Notes under the pieces: generated by a model | Told to the model about the DNA's origin: nothing | Databases searched by the model: none | What the model saw: only the letters and a program-made list of their open reading frames with translations | Shown: positions 6,721 through 11,916 of the stretch, piece by piece | Layout of the letters: every line of letters begins with the position of its first letter | Numbering within the stretch: position 1 is the first letter of the stretch | Made by a program: the position numbers and the translations under genes | DNA from: an uncultured Mycoplasmatota bacterium | Lineage (GTDB): Bacteria; Bacillota_I; Bacilli_A; RF39; UBA660 | Direction of reading: 5' to 3' | Length of the DNA stretch: 13,928 nt | Assembly (NCBI GenBank): GCA_900553045.1 | Contig: USBW01000004.1 | Coordinates: 1-13,928 of the forward strand

Positions 6721-7210
6721 AAATGATTTCAATCTCACAGGTCTGCTTATTAAGTTCGTTAATTACTCGTCTTAGAACATAGTCTTTTTCATTAGGATAG
6801 GTACTATAAAATTTAATTAGACGTATCCCTATTGTATTACAGATATTTTGAACTTTTAAATCACGATCTTTTCTTTTGTACTGTTCATGAGTTGCATCGT
6901 TAATTTCAATTAAGAGTAGAGGACGTTTAAGATCTTTGGTAAAGATAGCAAAATCAATGTTTCTAAAAAGATCATTATAATAGCGGTTATTATTTTCTTT
7001 ATAGATGATACTTGCTAAATTTAACTGTGGAATTATAGCATAATTAGGTTCTAATTCTTTTAAAATATTGTAAAATTTATATTCGTATTGGCTCATGATC
7101 GGTTTAAGTTTATAGATGGTTGGTTCTTTTGTTGTTTTGCTTTGAAATTCAGTTTCTTCTAGAGGTAACAAATGAAAAAATTTTAGAATTTTATAAATTA
7201 AATTTTTCAT
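6719..7210 (-). CDS. DUF2726 domain protein (restriction endonuclease-like fold)
   Basis: A 163-residue protein whose C-terminal two thirds match the DUF2726 pattern: IDFAIF (85-90), then LLLIEINDATHEQ (98-110), then a basic helix (KRKDRDLKVQNICNTIGI) and a closing strand (LIKFYS). This is the outline of a PD-(D/E)XK nuclease-like core with D86 and E102 as acidic positions. The usual lysine of E-x-K is an asparagine (N104), as in many DUF2726 proteins, so nuclease activity is uncertain. Residues 1-16 are basic and hydrophobic (MKNLIYKILKFFHLL) and may touch the membrane. It is a single-gene unit, with AAAGGAAAT before the ATG and a terminator shared with the lipoprotein gene. The biological role of the family is unknown. 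Confidence 0.75.
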   Translation of the reverse strand: MKNLIYKILKFFHLLPLEETEFQSKTTKEPTIYKLKPIMSQYEYKFYNILKELEPNYAIIPQLNLASIIYKENNNRYYNDLFRNIDFAIFTKDLKRPLLLIEINDATHEQYKRKDRDLKVQNICNTIGIRLIKFYSTYPNEKDYVLRRVINELNKQTCEIEII

Positions 7211-7283
7211 AATTATTTCCTTTCTTATAAAGAGGGTATAAGTTTATTAATAATTTTAAATTATAGAACTTAGCATAATATCA

Positions 7284-7311
7284 ATTATAATGAGTTTAAT
7301 TTTATTCCAAA
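7284..7311 (-). promoter_or_regulatory. Possible promoter for the DUF2726 gene
   Basis: On the minus strand a perfect TATAAT (7284-7289) lies 16 bases after TTTGGA (7306-7311), a poor -35. The leader would be about 70 bases, longer than at the other promoters in the window. In DNA this AT-rich, a TATAAT alone is weak evidence. Confidence 0.35.
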
Positions 7312-7355
7312 AAAAGCTTATTTTTAAGATTTTGTAACTTAACTTTAAGCTTTTT
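7309..7355 (-). terminator. Probable terminator of the regulator/ATP-grasp operon
   Basis: Read on the minus strand, AAAAAGCTTA (7355-7346) pairs perfectly with TAAGCTTTTT (7320-7311) and is followed by further Ts (seven in a row to 7309). Inside, after a symmetric three-base internal loop, TTAAG pairs with CTTAA around a nine-base loop. The stem is AT-rich but long. It sits about 60 bases past the ATP-grasp stop and touches the -35 of the DUF2726 promoter candidate. Confidence 0.5.
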
Positions 7356-7362
7356 GATTTTG

Positions 7363-7402
7363 AATCGAGATGGACAATTAGTCATCTTTTAATAATTCGA
7401 TT
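7363..7402 (-). repeat. Nested inverted repeat just after the ATP-grasp gene
   Basis: Outer arms AATCGA (7363-7368) and TCGATT (7397-7402) enclose an inner hairpin, GATGGAC (7369-7375) with GTCATC (7381-7386) around AATTA. One base is bulged, and ten unpaired bases lie on one side. It begins 13 bases past the stop of the ATP-grasp gene. No T-run follows, so it is more likely a 3' RNA structure than a terminator. Confidence 0.35.
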
Positions 7403-7415
7403 TAAATTAGAAGCT

Positions 7416-8453
7416 TTAATTTTCTTTAGTATTTTCTTTATTTGAGCCATCGTTTAAGATTTCTTCAAACCTTGGGACAATTCCAATTTTATTTGGCGTA
7501 TGAATCGGAAATTGATAATAATAACCTGGATAAGGATTTCCTTCGATTACCAATGGTCCATTGTCTGTTACTGCGATATCCCATGCAATATATTTTAAAT
7601 GATCTTTAATCTTTTCATTAGTAGCAAGTTTAACACATAATTCTTTAGCTTCTTTAAAATATGGAATGACTAATCCTTTTATAGGAACATTAGTAACAGG
7701 ATGCCTCTCATAGACCTTTAATTCCCCATCACAAGCAGGGTAGAGGATCTTCCCCTTTTCAAGGTCTATCATACTTAACATTCCCCCACTGGAAGTATTA
7801 TCAACGAATCCCCTATTGCCAATTCTTAAAAAAGCTGTGACAAAAGAAACTTTGTCATTGTGTAAAATAGTAATGATTCTTAAGGTATTAACTGAACCAG
7901 GATAAAGTTTAGCCAAATCTTTATGTTGTTTAACAACTTCTTCTAAAAGAGTTAAATTCTTATTCTTTAAATAATCATAGAGTTCTTTATTGGACAACTC
8001 CCCTACTTTTATTTTCTCAATACCGTGGCCGCCAGAATCATTATTAGGTTTGGCAATAATATAATCTTTACCTTTTAAAAACTTTTCAAACTCTTCAAAT
8101 GAAGCTTGTTCAAGGTATAACCAATCTCTTTTTAAATAATCTTTAAATAGCTCATTAAATTCATTTTTATTGTCAAATAAATGCCAATACTCCTTAGAAT
8201 TTAAAGTAGCAACATAAGTATTATTACGCCCTCTTGTAAGAATAGTCTTCTTCTCCTCTTCAGTCATATCATACATACCAAAAGAATAGTAATCAGTATA
8301 ACCTGCTTGATGATGTAACATAGTACCAACCATATCAAAAAAGATACCTATCCTATTCTTTTTTGTTTTTCCATAGACTTTGTCTATTGTCTTAAACATC
8401 TTTTTATAGTCCATATCTTTAAGTCTTGTAATTAAATATTTAAATTTTCCCAT
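7416..8453 (-). CDS. ATP-grasp protein, sugar-transfer-associated type
   Basis: A 345-residue protein resembling the 'sugar-transfer associated ATP-grasp' family. ATP-grasp enzymes join a carboxylate, activated as acyl phosphate, to an amine or thiol; the substrate of this subfamily is not established. Visible motifs: the ATP-binding lysine and glycine-rich loop AKPNNDSGGHGIEK (134-147), the hinge acidic pair LLEEVVKQH (169-177), N189/R192 in NTLRIITI, the DNTSSGG loop (218-224), D292 (AWDIAV) and the metal-binding E304/N306 in EGNPYPG. All catalytic-type residues look present, so it should be active. Residues 1-110 are helical and basic and form the family's N-terminal extension. No signal peptide or membrane helix is evident. 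It starts 15 bases after the regulator gene behind AAGAGGAAC and is co-transcribed with it. No glycosyltransferases or cell-wall genes lie nearby, unlike many relatives in polysaccharide clusters. Confidence 0.8.
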   Translation of the reverse strand: MGKFKYLITRLKDMDYKKMFKTIDKVYGKTKKNRIGIFFDMVGTMLHHQAGYTDYYSFGMYDMTEEEKKTILTRGRNNTYVATLNSKEYWHLFDNKNEFNELFKDYLKRDWLYLEQASFEEFEKFLKGKDYIIAKPNNDSGGHGIEKIKVGELSNKELYDYLKNKNLTLLEEVVKQHKDLAKLYPGSVNTLRIITILHNDKVSFVTAFLRIGNRGFVDNTSSGGMLSMIDLEKGKILYPACDGELKVYERHPVTNVPIKGLVIPYFKEAKELCVKLATNEKIKDHLKYIAWDIAVTDNGPLVIEGNPYPGYYYQFPIHTPNKIGIVPRFEEILNDGSNKENTKEN

Positions 8454-8468
8454 TTTTGTTCCTCTTAA

Positions 8469-9242
8469 TTAAAAACTGTTGTTTCTTGAAATAATCTCTG
8501 CTATTTTTTCAAATACTTCTTTAGAATTTTTATCATTGATCGTCGTATAACCAAGTTCTTTTAAAGCTAGTGATTTAAAATGATTAAGTTCCTGGGTTCT
8601 ACTTAATTTTTCTTCTTTGCGCTTTTCAATTTCCATTTCAAACTTCTTATGTGATTCGCTTACTTTGCTACGGGATGCCGTACCATTGTGATATAAAGTG
8701 ATCGCAGAATATAAAATACCTTCAAAAGTATACTGTTTATCCTCATCATAATAAAATTCAAAAGGATCGACTAAACCGTTAGCTTTAGCCATGTAAACTA
8801 AAATATATTTTAATTCATCAACCTGTTTCATAATCTGTAAATACTGATATAAATATTTGATTGTTTGAATTGAAAAACCACCATTTTTAGCCAGTAAGTT
8901 ATCCTTTAAAAAGATAATAAAATCACTTAAGATCTCTTGTTCTTTTTTATTTAGGCCACGGAAATCTTGATTAATATCTTTACCTAATCCTTTCATGAGA
9001 CCATCGGCAACTCTTTCTTCAACTTCTCTTATAAAGTTATCATCTATTTTAATATTTTGTAATTCTTCTTCACTATTTACTCCGAATAAAGAGAATAATT
9101 TATTTTGTTTATCTTTAGGTAAATCTGTTATATTTGGCAAAGCTAAATAATTGTATAACATCTGTCTTGAAACTCCTAAATATTTAGCTACCTGAACTTT
9201 GGATAAGCCACATTCATTAATAATTTGATTTACATAATTCAT
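8469..9242 (-). CDS. XRE-like helix-turn-helix regulator with a long uncharacterised C-terminal region
   Basis: A 257-residue cytoplasmic DNA-binding protein. Residues about 13-34 (LSKVQVAKYLGVSRQMLYNYLA) form a helix-turn-helix of the XRE/Cro class, right at the N-terminus. The remaining 220 residues are mostly helical, charged and unfamiliar to me. A central stretch at about 125-185, rich in Tyr and Leu, may be an effector or dimer domain. A strongly charged helix at about 198-215 (KKFEMEIEKRKEEKLSR) may be coiled coil. The ATG at 9242 is preceded by GGGAGATGA. It has its own promoter with a perfect palindrome in the spacer, which suggests self-repression, and it is followed 15 bases on by the ATP-grasp gene it probably controls. 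No phage or toxin genes adjoin it. Confidence 0.78.
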   Translation of the reverse strand: MNYVNQIINECGLSKVQVAKYLGVSRQMLYNYLALPNITDLPKDKQNKLFSLFGVNSEEELQNIKIDDNFIREVEERVADGLMKGLGKDINQDFRGLNKKEQEILSDFIIFLKDNLLAKNGGFSIQTIKYLYQYLQIMKQVDELKYILVYMAKANGLVDPFEFYYDEDKQYTFEGILYSAITLYHNGTASRSKVSESHKKFEMEIEKRKEEKLSRTQELNHFKSLALKELGYTTINDKNSKEVFEKIAEIISRNNSF

Positions 9243-9261
9243 ATTGTCATCTCCCTACTCT

Positions 9262-9290
9262 ATTCTAACAAAGTTGTCAACTTTTGTCTA
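9262..9290 (-). promoter_or_regulatory. Promoter of the regulator/ATP-grasp operon with an embedded operator
   Basis: On the minus strand TAGACA (9285-9290) and TAGAAT (9262-9267), each one base from consensus, are separated by exactly 17 bases. The spacer contains AAAGTTG-A-CAACTTT (9270-9284), a perfect 7-bp inverted repeat with a one-base centre. A repressor dimer there would block RNA polymerase. The transcript would start near 9255, at the Shine-Dalgarno, about 13 bases before the ATG. The obvious candidate binder is the XRE-like protein made from this promoter. Confidence 0.7.
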
Positions 9291-9335
9291 GCGGAATTAA
9301 AGATGTCTTGAAAAATTTTAAAAATCCTGATGTAT

Positions 9336-9361
9336 AAAAAAAGAAGACTTTAATCTTCTTT
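9336..9361 (-). terminator. Rho-independent terminator of the spoIIM-mnmA unit
   Basis: On the minus strand AAAGAAGA (9361-9354) pairs with TCTTCTTT (9347-9340) around a six-base loop, and seven Ts run from 9342 to 9336. The stem is 8 bp. The last mnmA codons form the first arm, and the stop codon (9350-9352) lies in the loop. Confidence 0.8.
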
Positions 9362-10471
9362 AGGCAATAAATACCAAAGTGGCTTATTATCTTTGCGCAC
9401 TTCTTTAATAATGCCACTGCCAAGACAGCGACCATCTTCTTGATATAAAGCACATAATTGCCCTGGTGTGACACTTTTTGCTTTATCGTAACTAACTAAT
9501 ATTTCCTGGTCGTTCAAATAAGTTAATCTAACTGGAACATCTTTGCTTCTATAACGGAATTTAGCATTACATTTTTCTATTTTCTCATCTGTATTTAAAA
9601 CTAAACTATCGATAATACAACTATCTGAGAAAAGATAAGGATTATCTTCACCAACAGCAGTATATAAAATATTCTTCTTTAAATCTTTGCCAACGACAAA
9701 CTGTCTTTCTAAATTGCCACCAATATTTAAACCTCTTCTTTGACCAATGGTATAATACATAAGACCAATGTGCTTACCAATTACTTTGCCAGTAGCAATA
9801 TCAACTATATCACCAGGTAAATTAGGTAAGTAATTTTCTAAAAAATCTTTAAAATGACGTTCGCCAATGAAACAGATTCCTGTAGAGTCTTTTTTATCTT
9901 TTGTAATTAAATCATAATCTGAAGCTATTTTTCTTACCTCTTTTTTATTTAGATCACCAATGGGAAATAAGACATTTTCTAACTGTTCACTAGTAAGTTG
10001 GGCTAAAAAATAAGTTTGATCTTTATTTTCGTCAAGACCTTTATAGAGCTGATGATCAACAATTCTCGCATAATGACCTGTAGCAATGTATTTAGCACCT
10101 AATTTTTTGGCTTCTTTAACAAAATAGTCAAACTTAATATATTTATTACACATGACATCAGGATTAGGAGTACGACCTTTTTTTAACTCATCTAAAAAAT
10201 AAGTAAAGACATAATCCCAATATTCTTTAACAAAGTCGACGCGATAAAGAGGAATACCCAGTTTTTCACAAACTGCTTTAGCATCATTATAATCCTGCTC
10301 TTGAGTACAAATATTATTATTAAGAGTAGGATTACCTTTAATATCATTATTTACTAAACTATCCCAGTTACGCATAAAAAGTCCGATAACCTCGTAGCCT
10401 TGCTTTTTTAATAGTAAAGCAGCCACTGATGAATCGACGCCTCCTGAGATGCCTACTACAACCTTTTCCAT
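9350..10471 (-). CDS. mnmA: tRNA-specific 2-thiouridylase MnmA
   Basis: Cytoplasmic enzyme that installs the 2-thio group on U34 of tRNA-Lys, -Glu and -Gln. It activates the base with ATP and transfers persulfide sulfur. The 373 residues contain the PP-loop SGGVDSS (9-15), the catalytic pair D105/C108 in NPDVMCN, the second catalytic cysteine C200 in STGICFIG, TGHYARI (131-137), GLDENKDQTYFL (145-156) and the C-terminal beta-barrel that binds tRNA (about 285-365). Length and residues match the family. A Bacillus-type desulfurase (YrvO), often encoded next to this gene, is not in the window, so the sulfur donor must be elsewhere. The ribosome site is TTGGTGATTAG. The gene lies 25 bases after spoIIM-like, probably in the same transcript, and ends in a clear terminator. 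Confidence 0.97.
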   Translation of the reverse strand: MEKVVVGISGGVDSSVAALLLKKQGYEVIGLFMRNWDSLVNNDIKGNPTLNNNICTQEQDYNDAKAVCEKLGIPLYRVDFVKEYWDYVFTYFLDELKKGRTPNPDVMCNKYIKFDYFVKEAKKLGAKYIATGHYARIVDHQLYKGLDENKDQTYFLAQLTSEQLENVLFPIGDLNKKEVRKIASDYDLITKDKKDSTGICFIGERHFKDFLENYLPNLPGDIVDIATGKVIGKHIGLMYYTIGQRRGLNIGGNLERQFVVGKDLKKNILYTAVGEDNPYLFSDSCIIDSLVLNTDEKIEKCNAKFRYRSKDVPVRLTYLNDQEILVSYDKAKSVTPGQLCALYQEDGRCLGSGIIKEVRKDNKPLWYLLPKED

Positions 10472-10496
10472 TACTAATCACCAACAACATTATACT

Positions 10497-11153
10497 CTAT
10501 TTTATAAAATTTGTAAAAATTTTTATCATAAAAGGATTAACAAAAACCTCTAAGATACTGTAGACTACTGTTATTATTACTGCAAATATTAAAACATTGA
10601 AATATTTCTTCATCGCTTTTTGTAAATTGATCTCTTGTTTTAAAAAAAGATGTTTAAATAATTGAGCACTGAATTTAATAGCAAAAAAAGTGATGAAATA
10701 AAAAAGTAAAATATAGACTAACTTGCTAGGAAAAAGGTAAGAAATAAGAGCAAAGATCCCATTATAACCATAAGAATTAAAAATTCCTGAAATAGTAAAA
10801 CCAATACTGAAAAAATTAAAGAAATATAAGATAATTATGACAATTATACCAACAATACTAATTCCTAAAATCCAAACTAGAAATGTATAAGATAAGTTTT
10901 CAAATAAAGAGTCTAAAAACAATTTAAAGTAGTCGTACTCTTCTTTTAAAGTAAAACTTTCTTTAATATTATTAACGATCTCTTGTTTGGCTGTCTCATC
11001 TAAAAACTGAAAGAAGATGAATCCTAAAATAATACTTACTACAGCGAATGAAATTAAGAATATTGTCAGATTTTTTAAAGTAAAGTACTTTTTAAACTTT
11101 TTAAAACTTAATTTGTGTTCTTTTTTGCTTCTATTTTTTAGGACCATTCTCAT
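10497..11153 (-). CDS. SpoIIM-like (stage II sporulation protein M/DUF95 family) membrane protein
   Basis: A 218-residue polytopic membrane protein resembling SpoIIM. In B. subtilis, SpoIIM anchors the SpoIID-SpoIIP peptidoglycan hydrolases that drive engulfment. It has a basic N-terminus (about 1-28), a first helix at about 29-51, an outside loop to about 86, helices at about 88-112 and 113-125, a hydrophobic stretch at 133-165 containing the family-like FPSKL turn (141-145), a basic inside segment and a last helix at about 184-205. Family members also occur in non-sporulating bacteria with unknown roles, so the name does not prove sporulation. The start at 11153 has AGGTGAT five bases away; an ATG two codons later is possible but less well spaced. 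It is the first gene of the unit with mnmA and divergent from the Prli42-like gene. Confidence 0.75.
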   Translation of the reverse strand: MRMVLKNRSKKEHKLSFKKFKKYFTLKNLTIFLISFAVVSIILGFIFFQFLDETAKQEIVNNIKESFTLKEEYDYFKLFLDSLFENLSYTFLVWILGISIVGIIVIIILYFFNFFSIGFTISGIFNSYGYNGIFALISYLFPSKLVYILLFYFITFFAIKFSAQLFKHLFLKQEINLQKAMKKYFNVLIFAVIITVVYSILEVFVNPFMIKIFTNFIK

Positions 11154-11206
11154 CTTATCACCTAATTCATCATACGAAATAATTTTTTAAATATGTTATA
11201 CTTAAT

Positions 11207-11235
11207 TAGACAAAATAGTATAATGATGTTATAAT
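11207..11235 (+). promoter_or_regulatory. Strong predicted promoter for the Prli42-like gene
   Basis: TAGACA (11207-11212) and a perfect TATAAT (11230-11235) are spaced by 17 bases, with TG in the extended -10 position (TGTTATAAT). The start would be near 11242, about 17 bases before the ATG, with GGAGG at 11247-11251 between them. This is one of the best promoter matches in the window. Confidence 0.75.
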
Positions 11236-11258
11236 ATTTATGAATTGGAGGAAAAGAA

Positions 11259-11351
11259 ATGAATAAAAAAGTGCAAAAAGTAGTAATTATCATTATGTTT
11301 TTAGTAATGATTATCTCTTCCATAGCGACAATTGTATATTATTTCATCTAA
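11259..11351 (+). CDS. Prli42-like (DUF4044) single-pass membrane micropeptide
   Basis: A 30-residue protein with a charged N-terminus MNKKVQKV followed by one hydrophobic helix (about 8-29) ending YYFI. The pattern (Asn-Lys-Lys start, K-V near position 8, then Met-rich helix and aromatic end) matches the Firmicute DUF4044 family. That family includes Listeria Prli42, the micropeptide reported to tie the stressosome to the membrane. The gene is short but very well supported: a near-consensus promoter, a GGAGG seven bases before the ATG, and a hairpin terminator immediately after the stop. Whether this genome has a stressosome (RsbR/S/T) cannot be seen here. The family assignment is by eye on a short sequence, so the function is provisional. 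Confidence 0.8.
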   Translation: MNKKVQKVVIIIMFLVMIISSIATIVYYFI

Positions 11352-11376
11352 AAGCCATACTAATAATGGTTTTTTT
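11350..11376 (+). terminator. Terminator between the Prli42-like and UPF0316 genes
   Basis: AAAGCCAT (11351-11358) pairs with ATGGTTTT (11366-11373) through eight pairs, including one G-U, around a seven-base loop, and seven Ts cover 11370-11376. The hairpin starts on the stop codon of the small gene, and its T-run ends two bases before the GGAGG of the next gene. Confidence 0.72.
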
Positions 11377-11387
11377 ATGGAGGAAAT

Positions 11388-11915
11388 ATGTTAGCACTTT
11401 GTTTAAAGATCTTTTTTGTAAGAATTATTGATGTTTCTTTAGGTACTTTTAGAACACTTACGACGGTTAAGGAGAAAAATGTCTTAGCTAGTTGTATCGG
11501 TTTTTTTGAAGTTTTGGTCTGGTTTTTGATTGTCAAAGAAGCTTTAAATACAGAATCGAACAGTATTTGGATCGGAGTTAGCTATGCTCTTGGGTTTGCA
11601 ACTGGTACTTATATTGGTGGTTTTCTTTCCAATTTACTTATGAAAGAGACTTATATGGTACAAATTATCACTGATAAATTAAGTAGCAAGATGACTAAAG
11701 AATTACGAGATAATGGTTATGCTCTTTCTATTTTAAAATTAGAATCGAGTGCTGAACATCCTAAACATCTTATTTATATTGGTCTTAACAAAAGGCGGCT
11801 ATCAAAGTTAGAAAAAATAGTTTACAAATATGATAAAAAAGCTTTTATTGTTATTAATGACACCAAAAAAGTGGCAAACGGATATTTTCCGAATGCCATT
11901 ACTAACGCTAAATAA
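11388..11915 (+). CDS. UPF0316 membrane protein (DUF5698 + DUF2179)
   Basis: A 175-residue member of the UPF0316 family, function unknown. The N-terminal membrane domain (DUF5698) has helices at about 2-24, 33-52 and 60-84. It carries the family signatures VRIIDVSLGTFRTL (11-24), GFFEVLVW (38-45) and GFATGTYIGGFL (69-80). The cytoplasmic C-terminal domain (DUF2179, about 90-170) has a beta-alpha-beta layout and the expected ending KAFIVINDTKKVANGYF. DUF2179 domains are suspected ligand-binding modules also seen in YitT-type proteins. The ATG follows ATGGAGGAAAT, with a terminator hairpin directly upstream, so expression may depend on readthrough from the Prli42-like gene. The stop is one base from that of the convergent sensor kinase. 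Confidence 0.88.
   Translation: MLALCLKIFFVRIIDVSLGTFRTLTTVKEKNVLASCIGFFEVLVWFLIVKEALNTESNSIWIGVSYALGFATGTYIGGFLSNLLMKETYMVQIITDKLSSKMTKELRDNGYALSILKLESSAEHPKHLIYIGLNKRRLSKLEKIVYKYDKKAFIVINDTKKVANGYFPNAITNAK
11865..11899 (-). terminator. Terminator of the two-component operon, inside the UPF0316 coding region
   Basis: On the minus strand ATGGCA-TT-CGGA, loop AAATA, TCCG-TT-TGCCA gives two stems (five or six pairs and four pairs) separated by a symmetric TT/TT internal loop. Six Ts (11870-11865) follow after AC. It starts 18 bases past the kinase stop and lies antisense to the codons for the last part of the UPF0316 protein. In such AT-rich DNA, this GC-bearing symmetry followed by a T-run is unlikely to be chance. 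Confidence 0.6.
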
Positions 11916-11916
11916 T

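Noticed and set aside
9275..9280. Consensus TTGACA on the minus strand as the regulator's -35
   Set aside because: No -10 lies 16-18 bases downstream (TAGGGA there). TAGACA with TAGAAT at 17 bases fits better, and the TTGACA is part of the palindrome.
9277..9474. Minus-strand open frame of 65 codons overlapping the mnmA end and the regulator promoter
   Set aside because: It runs through the mnmA coding end, its terminator and the regulator's -35 and operator, which are much better supported.
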